Shown: positions 40,105 to 47,235 of the stretch, in pieces
How positions within the stretch are numbered: position 1 is the first letter of the stretch
How the letters are laid out: the number at the start of each line of letters is the position of its first letter
From: Planctomycetota bacterium
Lineage (GTDB): Bacteria; Planctomycetota; B15-G4; SIAN01
Length of the DNA: 64,000 nt
Assembly: GCA_009691715.1 (NCBI GenBank)
Contig: SIAN01000005.1
Location: 62,001-126,000, forward strand
Direction of reading: 5' to 3'
The notes under the pieces: generated by a model
The model's input: only the letters and a program-made list of their open reading frames with translations
What the model was told of the DNA's origin: nothing
Database searches by the model: none
Translations under genes and position numbers: made by a program

Positions 40105-42972
40105 TTGCGGTTTCACGAACTCGCCAAGGAATTGAACGCCGACTCCAAGGAGCTGCTCGCCCTCGCGAAGAAGCTCGGACTGCCGGTCAAGAGCCACTCG
40201 TCGAACCTGGAACCCGGAACCGTCGGGATCCTGAAGGCGGCGTGGAAGTACCGCGACCTCGACGAGGACGAGATCCTCGAGAAACTCGAGCAGGTCCACG
40301 AGCAGAAGGACGCTGAGAAGAAGGCGAACGAGGAACGCGCCAAGGTCGACTCCGTGCGGGCCGCCACCGAGAAGGTCCATCGCGAGGCGCAGGCCGCGGC
40401 CGTCGCTGCGGCCGCCGCCGAAGCGGTCGAATCGGCCGATGGGCCGATGGAGGCGTACGCTTCGCCCGACGACGAACTTGACGAGGACGGCGAGCTCGAC
40501 GCGGCAGCCGAGGGCGATGTTGAAGAAGCTGCGGCCGAGGGCGCGGCCGGAGCGGTCGAAGGCGAAGCCGACGCGGTGGAAGCGGTCGCAGGGACGGCAG
40601 CAGAAGCCGTCGCAAGCGGCCACGCGCCCGCTGCCGGACCGGTCGTTGCCGGAGGCTCGTCAGCGGTTGCTGCGCCTGCAGCTCCGCACGGCCCGGCCAC
40701 GACCAGGCTTGGAACTGCGCCTGTTGGACTCGGAGCGGCCGCGCACCGAATTGTGCCCGCGCGCCATGGCGCCCCGGGCGCGCCTGCTGCCGCGGGCGTT
40801 CCGGGAGCTCCCGCCACCCCGGTCCGCCGCGGCGCCAAGATCCTTGGCCGCATCGAGCTCAACAAGGCCGACGTCGCGAAGTCGGAGGCGACGCACGCCG
40901 AACTCGAGCGCGTGCTCGGTCCGCCGGCGACGCCAGGCGCCGTTCGCGGCAAGAAGTCGGAGCTCGACCGGGAGCAGGAGCTCGCCGCTCAGCGCAAGCG
41001 CCAGAAACTCGCCGGCACCAACAAGCCGGTGCGGTGGAACGAGACCGACGAGTTCACTCCCGTCTCCGAAGCTCAGGTCGCCAAGCCGAAGTTCTGGGAG
41101 CGTGGCCCGACGCGGCGCCAGCAGCGCACAAAGCTGAAGCGACCGGCCGGGCTGCTGAAGCCGGTCGCCGGCGCCAAGCTCGATGTGAGCCTCCCGACTT
41201 CGGTGAAGGCGCTCTCCGCGCTGCTCCGCGTGCGAGCGGCCGAGATCATCAGCAAGATCCTGACAGTGAAGGGCGTCGCGATCGGCATCAACCAGTCGCT
41301 CGACGAAGAGATGGTGCTGACCATCGGCGTCGAATTCAACCGCGACGTGACCGTCATCGCGGAGCAGACGACCGAGACCAACTTCTTGGCCAAGGAGCAG
41401 CAGAAGGCTGCGGTCAAGGCGGGGCCGAAGAAGGAGGGCGAGCCGCGACCGCCGGTGGTCGTGGTCATGGGCCACGTCGACCACGGAAAGACGTCGTTGC
41501 TCGACGCCATCCGCAAGACCAAGGTGGTCGACTCCGAGCATGGCGGCATCACGCAGCACACGCGTGCCTACCAGGTCAAGTCGCCGAAGGGCGGCCTGAT
41601 CACGTTCCTCGACACCCCGGGCCATCGCGCGTTCACGGAGATGCGTTCGCGCGGCGCCAACGTGACCGACATCGTCGTGCTGGTCGTCTCGGCCGACGAC
41701 GGCGTCATGCCGCAGACGGTCGAGTCGGTCGAACACGCCCGAGCCGCCAGCGCGGAGATGCCGATCGTTGTCGCGCTGAACAAGATCGACAAGCGCGAGG
41801 CGAACCCTCTGCGCGTCAAGCAGCAGTTGATGGGGATCGACCTGCTCCCCGAGGAGTTCGGCGGCAAGATCGGCGTGGTCGAGACCTCGGCCACCACTGG
41901 CAAGGGCATCGACGAGTTGCTCGAGCGTCTCGCGCTCGAGGCCGAGGTGCACGACCTGCGCGCCGATCCCAAGGGGCTGGCGGAAGGCGTCGTGATCGAG
42001 GCGACGAAGGAAGATGGCAAGGGCGTGGTCGCGACCGTGCTGATCCGGAAGGGCACGCTCAAGGCGCGCGATCCGTTCCTCTGCGGCAAGACCTGGGGTC
42101 GCGTGCGCCTCATCGAGGACGACACCGGCAAGAAGATCGACTCCGCGCCGCCGTCGATGCCGGTGAAGGTCTACGGCTTCAAGGGCGAGATCCCCGACGT
42201 CGGTGCCGCCTTCGTCGCGGTTACGGACGAAAAGGGCGCCGAGCAGGTCGCCAGCGAGCGGTTGCACATCGCGCGAGTCGGGCAGCAGGTGCCGGATCGC
42301 CCGAAGGTCACGCTCGAGAACCTGTTCGAGACGCTCGGCGCGGTGAAGCAGCAGGAGATCCCGCTGATCATCAAGGCCGACGTGCAGGGCTCGGTCGAGG
42401 TGCTGAAGCGCGAGCTCGAGGCGCTGAAGGCGGTGGAGGTGAAGGTCCGCGTGCTGCGTGCGGCAGTGGGCGCGATCACTGAGGAAGACGTGATGCTGGC
42501 CGCCACCAGCAAGGCGATGGTCTTCGGCTTCCACGTCGTGCCGGAAGGCAAGGCGCGCCGCCTGCACGAGCAGCTCGGCGTCGAGGTGAAGACCTACTAC
42601 ATCATCTACGAGATGCTCGACGACCTGAAGAAGGCGATGGCTGGCCTCTTGAAGCCCGAGGAGCGGGAAAAGGTCATCGGCCACATCGCGATCCGCGAGA
42701 CGTTCAAGGTCTCGAAGATCGGCACGATCGCCGGTTGCTTCGTCACGGACGGAATCGTCCACCGCAGCGACCGGGTGCGCGTCCTGCGCGATGGCAAAGT
42801 CATCTACACCACCGGGCTCGAATCGCTCCGCCGGTTCAAGGACGACGTCAAGGAGGTCAAGGAGAACTTCGAGTGCGGCATCAAGCTCGCCAAGTTCGAT
42901 GACATCAAGATCGGTGACGTGCTCGAGGTGTTCGAGATGGAACAGATTGCGCGCGAGCTCAAGCTCACCTGA
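40105..42972 (+). CDS. infB: Translation initiation factor IF-2
   Basis: IF-2 places fMet-tRNA on the ribosome with GTP. The protein is 955 residues and starts at TTG; the residues that follow (RFHELAKELNADSKELLALA) are a classic IF-2 N-terminal domain, and GGAG precedes it. Residues about 80-290 form an Ala/Glu/Pro-rich linker, then an IF-2N-like second domain near 360-430. The G domain has GHVDHGKTS (about 456-464), DTPG, and NKID, and the domains II-IV follow with the ends KDDVKEVKENFECGI and DVLEVFEMEQIARELKLT. The stop codon lies inside a three-copy 18-base repeat and is followed by a strong hairpin. It is preceded by nusA, as in most bacteria. Confidence 0.97.
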   Translation: MRFHELAKELNADSKELLALAKKLGLPVKSHSSNLEPGTVGILKAAWKYRDLDEDEILEKLEQVHEQKDAEKKANEERAKVDSVRAATEKVHREAQAAAVAAAAAEAVESADGPMEAYASPDDELDEDGELDAAAEGDVEEAAAEGAAGAVEGEADAVEAVAGTAAEAVASGHAPAAGPVVAGGSSAVAAPAAPHGPATTRLGTAPVGLGAAAHRIVPARHGAPGAPAAAGVPGAPATPVRRGAKILGRIELNKADVAKSEATHAELERVLGPPATPGAVRGKKSELDREQELAAQRKRQKLAGTNKPVRWNETDEFTPVSEAQVAKPKFWERGPTRRQQRTKLKRPAGLLKPVAGAKLDVSLPTSVKALSALLRVRAAEIISKILTVKGVAIGINQSLDEEMVLTIGVEFNRDVTVIAEQTTETNFLAKEQQKAAVKAGPKKEGEPRPPVVVVMGHVDHGKTSLLDAIRKTKVVDSEHGGITQHTRAYQVKSPKGGLITFLDTPGHRAFTEMRSRGANVTDIVVLVVSADDGVMPQTVESVEHARAASAEMPIVVALNKIDKREANPLRVKQQLMGIDLLPEEFGGKIGVVETSATTGKGIDELLERLALEAEVHDLRADPKGLAEGVVIEATKEDGKGVVATVLIRKGTLKARDPFLCGKTWGRVRLIEDDTGKKIDSAPPSMPVKVYGFKGEIPDVGAAFVAVTDEKGAEQVASERLHIARVGQQVPDRPKVTLENLFETLGAVKQQEIPLIIKADVQGSVEVLKRELEALKAVEVKVRVLRAAVGAITEEDVMLAATSKAMVFGFHVVPEGKARRLHEQLGVEVKTYYIIYEMLDDLKKAMAGLLKPEEREKVIGHIAIRETFKVSKIGTIAGCFVTDGIVHRSDRVRVLRDGKVIYTTGLESLRRFKDDVKEVKENFECGIKLAKFDDIKIGDVLEVFEMEQIARELKLT

Positions 42973-43019
42973 ACGATGCGATCCACCTGAACGATGCGAT
43001 CCACCTGAACGATGCGATC
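42966..43019. repeat. Three tandem 18-base repeats covering the infB stop codon
   Basis: Three identical copies of an 18-base unit (CACCTGAACGATGCGATC) run from 42966 to 43019. The first contains the infB stop (TGA at 42970-42972). Since 18 is a multiple of three, copies two and three place two further TGA codons in the same frame. Each junction also contains a tiny ATG-CGA-TCC-ACC-TGA reading frame. This looks like replication slippage duplicating the end of the gene. Confidence 0.95.
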
Positions 43020-43025
43020 CACACA

Positions 43026-43052
43026 ACGGCGGCCGGCGAATCCGGCCGCCGT
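43026..43052 (+). terminator. Hairpin at the end of the nusA-infB transcript
   Basis: A perfect eleven-base-pair GC-rich stem (43026-43036 with 43042-43052) with a five-base loop CGAAT, seven bases after the repeat array. The downstream sequence has only a weak T content, so termination may be Rho-assisted. It lies between convergent infB and the small membrane protein gene and could serve both strands. Confidence 0.65.
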
Positions 43053-43085
43053 CGATCGTTCATCGCGACCGCGTGCAGCCGATCG

Positions 43086-43268
43086 TCACTTTGGCGACGG
43101 CAGCGGCTCGCAGAACGCGACCAACAGAAACGTCGCGATTGGGCCGAGCAGCAGCGACAGCAGGAACCAGTTCAATCCGCTGCGGGGCTTCGACTGCGCG
43201 AGTCCGGCGTTGATCAACGCCACCGTGCCCAAGCCCAGGGCGTATTCCTTGGAGGGCCCGATCGGCAT
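43086..43268 (-). CDS. Small single-span membrane protein
   Basis: A 60-residue protein: a short polar N-terminus (PIGPSKEYALGLGTVALINAGLAQ), a basic turn (SKPRSGLNW), then a hydrophobic segment FLLSLLLGPIATFLLVAF and a short tail. The block INAGLAQSKPRSGLNWFL..LLLGP is typical of small bacterial proteins of unknown function that databases sometimes label antitermination protein NusB without basis. I do not assign that function. The ATG is chosen over the longer frame because AGGA lies about eight bases upstream and the upstream residues are not conserved in character. It faces infB and lies downstream of ylxP on the same strand. Confidence 0.6.
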   Translation of the reverse strand: MPIGPSKEYALGLGTVALINAGLAQSKPRSGLNWFLLSLLLGPIATFLLVAFCEPLPSPK

Positions 43269-43373
43269 GGCGTTGTTCCTCGAACACGCAAGGCGCCGGA
43301 CGCGAAGCGCGTCGGGCGACCGGCGAGTCGCACCCACGACGTAGCAGGCGCTCGGGTTCGGCGCGCGCTCGGC

Positions 43374-43658
43374 TCAGAGGATCTCGATCTGTTGGTCGAG
43401 CAGTTCGGCGACCGGGTGGACCCGGATCGCGTCGACGATCTGGTCGAGCATCGAACGCAGGTGCAGCGCCTCGTTGCTGCAGGCGACGACCCCGAGCGTG
43501 CCCTTCTGCCAAAGCTCGTGGTCGTCGACTTCGGCGACCGACACGTTGAAGCGCGCGCGCAGCTTGTCCTTGATCGACTTCAGGACGTGGCGCTTCTCTT
43601 TCAGCGAATGGCAGCCGCGCAGGCGCACCGAGAACTGCAGGATTCCGACTTCCATCAT
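43374..43658 (-). CDS. ylxP: DUF503 protein (YlxP-like)
   Basis: A 94-residue DUF503 protein. The family pattern is plain: VGILQFSVRLRGCHSLKEKRHVLKS in the first half and a RFNVSVAEVDDHELWQKGTLGVVA strand set in the second. YlxP proteins occur between infB and rbfA in many bacteria and are thought to help 30S subunit maturation, but the biochemical role is unclear. Here the gene sits between infB and rbfA but on the opposite strand, transcribed away from rbfA. Two adjacent ATGs are possible starts; the upstream one is given. Confidence 0.9.
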   Translation of the reverse strand: MMEVGILQFSVRLRGCHSLKEKRHVLKSIKDKLRARFNVSVAEVDDHELWQKGTLGVVACSNEALHLRSMLDQIVDAIRVHPVAELLDQQIEIL

Positions 43659-43864
43659 GACGGGTGGCGCGCGGCGGGCCGCGGCAGCAGGAGAGGGGGA
43701 CGACAGCCGATCGTACTGTGCCGGCCCGGAAGTCGTCGGCTCGGCACCGGGTGGATCACGGCTCCCTTGCGGCGGGTCCGCCGTCTGCTTGACTGACGCC
43801 CGAAACGACCGAGCGCGGGCGAATCCCGGCCGCGCAGGCTGCAGGCCAAGACTGGATCAGAGCG

Positions 43865-44383
43865 ATGTCGAGCCGGACCAACTTGCGGATTGCCGAGGTC
43901 ATCCGCCAGCGCGCGGCGCACGTCCTCCTGCACGAGATGAAGGACCCGCGGATGGGGTTCGTCACCGTGACCCATGTGAAGCTCGCGCCAGACTTCGGCA
44001 GCTGCGTCATCTACTGGTCGGTCATCGGCACGCCGGGCGACCGCTCGAAGACCAAGCACGCGCTCGACGACGCCCGACTGTTTGTCCAGCGCCGCGTCGC
44101 CGAGGGGCTGCGGACGCGGACGGCGCCGCAGCTCGCGTTCGAGTTCGACGAGTCGGTCGAGGGCGCCATCAAGATGGGCGGACTGCTGAAGCAGCTTCGC
44201 GACGTCCGCGGCGACCCTGTCGCGGCTGAAGATGGCGATGCGAGCGCTGTGTCGGATGCTGATGGCGAGGACAGCGAGCCGGAGCCGGACGCCGAGGACG
44301 ACGAGTCGGAGCCGGACGCCGAGGACGACGAGCCGGAGCCGGACGCCGACGGTCGCGAGGGTGGCGCCGCGCCGCGGCGCTGA
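43865..44383 (+). CDS. rbfA: Ribosome-binding factor A with acidic repeat tail
   Basis: RbfA binds the 30S subunit and assists 16S 5'-end maturation. Residues about 1-115 are a normal RbfA KH-like domain (RIAEVIRQRAAHVLLHEMKDPRMGFVTVTHVKLAPDF, then IKMGGLLKQL with the helix end). The remaining roughly 55 residues are an unusual Asp/Glu/Pro tail with a tandem EPEPDAEDD motif. Bacterial RbfA often has a short disordered tail, but this acidic repetitive one is long. It is divergently oriented from ylxP and convergent with the carboxypeptidase-regulatory protein gene. The ATG starts directly at the conserved SSRTNLRIAEVI. Confidence 0.95.
   Translation: MSSRTNLRIAEVIRQRAAHVLLHEMKDPRMGFVTVTHVKLAPDFGSCVIYWSVIGTPGDRSKTKHALDDARLFVQRRVAEGLRTRTAPQLAFEFDESVEGAIKMGGLLKQLRDVRGDPVAAEDGDASAVSDADGEDSEPEPDAEDDESEPDAEDDEPEPDADGREGGAAPRR
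44276..44347 (+). repeat. 27-base tandem repeat in the acidic tail of rbfA
   Basis: About 2.7 copies of a 27-base unit (44276-44302, 44303-44329, partial 44330-44347) that encode nine residues, EPEPDAEDD. One base differs between copies one and two (a Pro to Ser change). The length is a multiple of three, so repeat number changes keep the reading frame. Confidence 0.9.
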
Positions 44384-44428
44384 GTCAAGGTCGCCGGCCG
44401 GCTGCTGCGCGAGGTGGGGCGGACTCTC

Positions 44429-45688
44429 TCAGCGCTGCAGACCGAGCGGGCGCTTCGCGATCACGGGTGCCGGGAAGATCACGGGCGTGACGAAGACCAG
44501 CCCGCCGATCACCACGCACATCATGATGATCGCCCAGCTCGGCACGGTCACCCCTCCGCCGCGTCCCGAGGCCGTCGTCTTCAGCGGCAACGCGCGGTCG
44601 TCGCCTTCGAGCAGCGCGACCGGGATCGCCTGCGACCATGCAGCGCCAGTGTGCAGCAGGCTCGCGCCCTTGGCGTCGAGGATCTCGATCTCGTAGTTGC
44701 CGGCCGCGAGCCCAGCGAAGCTGGTGCGCAGCACGTTCGCGTGCTCGTGACCGCCGTCGGTCAAGCGCTCCATCTCGTGCGCTAGCGGCGTCGTCGAGGC
44801 GCCACCGACCCGTCGCACGAACGCCTTCTCACCGCCTTGGAAGTGGGCCGGATTGAGGTGCGAACCTGAGAGCTCGATTCGCATAGCGGCCGACTTCGCC
44901 AGCTTCAGCACCGCTTCCGCGGTCGCGCCGTCCGTCAGTTTCACCGTGCGCTTCTGAGCCTCGAACCCCTCCGGCGAGACGGTCCAGTCTCCGGGCGCAA
45001 GGCCGTTGACCAGGAAGCGACCCTTCGCGTCGGTGTTCACTGAAAACGTGTTCACCGAGAGCGTGTTGACCGAGGATTCAGCGCCACCCGCCGACAGATT
45101 CACCCGCCGCTCCGCCAATGGGGCCTCGTTGCCGTCGACCAGTTGGCCGCGCAGCCCGGCGGTGCCGCGATCGACTCGCACCTCGATGTCGGCCACGACG
45201 CCCTTCTTCGCTTCGACGGTGGCTCGGTTGCGCGCGGTGTAGAGGTAGTCCGGATCGTGTGCGATCACCGAGTAGCGTCCGGCAGCGACGTGCTCGAAGG
45301 CGGCCCGGCCACCCGCGTCCGAGCGCCGGGTCGCGATCGCCTTGCCGGCGACGTCCTCGAGCGTGACGTCGATCTGCGGTTGGCCGTTCCCGGCTGAATC
45401 GCGGATTTGGACGACGATGCTGTCAGGGCTGCGTGGCGGGGGCAGCAACGGGGTTGCTGGAATCGACTTCACGAACTCGGTCGCGCCAGCATGCCCGCTT
45501 GGCCCGGTCGCCCCCTGCGGGTCGCTGTGGCCGGCTGCGGCGTGGGGGGGTGCGGCGTAGGGGGATGCGGCGTGGGGGGATGCGTTTTCGGCGGCGGTGG
45601 TGCTGCCGTCCGCCACGGGCCGCTGGCTGCTGACCCAGAGCAGCACGCCGAAAGCCGCGAGCACCAGAATCGTCGGAGCGAGCTTCAT
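44429..45688 (-). CDS. Membrane-anchored carboxypeptidase-regulatory-like protein
   Basis: A 419-residue protein with hydrophobic segments at both ends: APTILVLAAFGVLLWVSS near the start and WAIIMMCVVIGGLVFVTPVIF near the end. The periplasmic middle holds two beta-sandwich domains of the carboxypeptidase-regulatory type, with the usual phrases VTLEDVAGKAIATRRSDAGG..AFEHVAAGRYSV and GRFLVNGLAPGDWTV. Two short in-frame repeats are visible: HAASPYAAP-type units near residue 35 and SVNTLSVNTFSVNT near residue 195. The ATG has GAGAGGAA upstream. It follows cysS on the same strand with its start 35 bases past the cysS stop. Function unknown; such proteins are surface or signalling scaffolds. Confidence 0.8.
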   Translation of the reverse strand: MKLAPTILVLAAFGVLLWVSSQRPVADGSTTAAENASPHAASPYAAPPHAAAGHSDPQGATGPSGHAGATEFVKSIPATPLLPPPRSPDSIVVQIRDSAGNGQPQIDVTLEDVAGKAIATRRSDAGGRAAFEHVAAGRYSVIAHDPDYLYTARNRATVEAKKGVVADIEVRVDRGTAGLRGQLVDGNEAPLAERRVNLSAGGAESSVNTLSVNTFSVNTDAKGRFLVNGLAPGDWTVSPEGFEAQKRTVKLTDGATAEAVLKLAKSAAMRIELSGSHLNPAHFQGGEKAFVRRVGGASTTPLAHEMERLTDGGHEHANVLRTSFAGLAAGNYEIEILDAKGASLLHTGAAWSQAIPVALLEGDDRALPLKTTASGRGGGVTVPSWAIIMMCVVIGGLVFVTPVIFPAPVIAKRPLGLQR

Positions 45689-45723
45689 CCGTTCCTCTCC
45701 CAGACCGCCGTCGCGGTCGCCCC

Positions 45724-47163
45724 TCACGCGCGCCGCCAGCGAACCCCATCCTTGCCGTCGAGCAACTCGATCCCGCGCTGTTTCAACAGGACGCGAATCT
45801 CGTCGCTGCGGGCGAAGTTTCGCGCCTTTCGCGCTGCCTCACGTTCTTCGATCAACTTCAGGATCGAACCGTCGGGCAGGACGGCCGATTCAAGCGACTT
45901 TTCCAGCAAACCGAAGATGCTCCAAAGCTCCCGGAGCAGCTTCAACCACGCCAAGGCATCGGCGCCGCGGGGCGCCCGCCGATTCGCCTCGGTGACCGCT
46001 TCATCGAGGACGGCAAAGGCGACCGAGACGTTCAGGTCTTCGGCCAGTGCCTGATCGAAACGCAGCGCTAGACCGGCCGTCGCGGTCTGCGTCTCCGCCT
46101 CGGCGGAAGCTGCCGCCGTGAGGGCATCGCCGCCGGCCCCGTCGGTCTTCAGCCGCTCGGCGAGGTCGCGGTAGCGCGCGAGCTTCTTCTCCGCCTCATC
46201 GAGCCCGGCCAGGGTGAAGTTGAGCGGCTCGCGGTAGTGGGCCTTCTGCAGCGCGATCCGGATCGCGTCGCCGCTGCGCCCCTTCTCCTTCAGTCCCTCG
46301 ATCGTATGCACGTTGCCGAGGCGCTTGCTCATCTTCGTGTTGTCGACCAGCAAGTGGCGCACGTGCATCCAGCAGCGCACGAACGGCTTGCGGTTGGCCG
46401 CCTCGGACTGGGCGATCTCGCATTCGTGGTGGGGGAAGACGTTGTCCTCGCCCCCGGTGTGGAGGTCGAAGCTCTCGCCGAGGTACTTCTTCGACATCGC
46501 GGAGCATTCGATGTGCCAGCCGGGGAAACCGCGGCCCCACGGCGCATCCCACTGCATCTGGTGGCGCGGATCGATCTTCCAGAGCGCGAAGTCGCGCGGA
46601 TCGCGCTTCTCCGGGTTCACCTCGATCCGGGCGCCCGCCTCGAGCTCCTCGGCCGTATTGCCGGACAGCCGGCCGTAGGCGGGGAACTTGGCGATGTCGA
46701 AATAGACGTTGCCCGACGGGACGCGGTAGGCGACCCCCTGGTCCTCGAGCGTCTCAATCATCGCGATCATCTCGGGGACATGGGTCGTGGCGCGCGGGTA
46801 GTGGTGCGCCGGCTTGAAGCCGAGGAAGTCGAGCGCCGCGAAGAACTCCTGCGCGTAGTGCTCGGCGATCTCCCAGGCGCTTTTCTTCGCTTTTTGGGCA
46901 GCGGCTTCGAGCTTGTCCTCGCCCTCCTCGGCGTCGTCGAGCAGATGGCCGACGTCGGTCAGGTTCATCACCTGCAGGACGCGAAGCCCCTTCCACTCGA
47001 AATATCGCCGCAGCAGGTCGCCGAGCAGGAACGACCGGAAGTTGCCGATGTGCGGCGACGAGTAGACCGTCGGGCCGCAGTGGTACATGCGGACCTCGCC
47101 CGCAACGGCAGGGACGAACTCCTCGACGCGGCGGGTGAGAGTGTTGTGGAAGCGGATCGGCAT
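45724..47163 (-). CDS. cysS: Cysteinyl-tRNA synthetase
   Basis: Class I aminoacyl-tRNA synthetase that charges tRNA-Cys; 479 residues, normal length. The Zn-binding Cys in MYHCGPTVY (26-34), the HIGH-type motif SPHIGN (36-41), the KMSKR loop (277-281) and the Zn-site run GWHIECSAM and GGEDNVFPHHECEIAQSEA are all present. The anticodon-binding helix bundle follows, with a normal C-terminal end (LKQRGIELLDGKDGVRWRR). It diverges from the kinase gene across 72 bases, so their promoters overlap. Confidence 0.97.
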   Translation of the reverse strand: MPIRFHNTLTRRVEEFVPAVAGEVRMYHCGPTVYSSPHIGNFRSFLLGDLLRRYFEWKGLRVLQVMNLTDVGHLLDDAEEGEDKLEAAAQKAKKSAWEIAEHYAQEFFAALDFLGFKPAHHYPRATTHVPEMIAMIETLEDQGVAYRVPSGNVYFDIAKFPAYGRLSGNTAEELEAGARIEVNPEKRDPRDFALWKIDPRHQMQWDAPWGRGFPGWHIECSAMSKKYLGESFDLHTGGEDNVFPHHECEIAQSEAANRKPFVRCWMHVRHLLVDNTKMSKRLGNVHTIEGLKEKGRSGDAIRIALQKAHYREPLNFTLAGLDEAEKKLARYRDLAERLKTDGAGGDALTAAASAEAETQTATAGLALRFDQALAEDLNVSVAFAVLDEAVTEANRRAPRGADALAWLKLLRELWSIFGLLEKSLESAVLPDGSILKLIEEREAARKARNFARSDEIRVLLKQRGIELLDGKDGVRWRRA

Positions 47164-47235
47164 GGCGAAAGCGCGCTAGTCTCGGGCAACCGTCGGAGCG
47201 AGTCAAGGCGACCGACGCCAAGCCCGTCGAGCGCG

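Noticed and set aside
42973..43019. Possible CRISPR-like repeats after infB
   Set aside because: The units are directly adjacent without spacers and are only 18 bases long; they are a simple tandem duplication.
40660..43026. 788-codon open frame on the minus strand opposite infB
   Set aside because: infB is unmistakable on the plus strand; the reverse product is Leu/Arg/Asp/His-rich without any domain.
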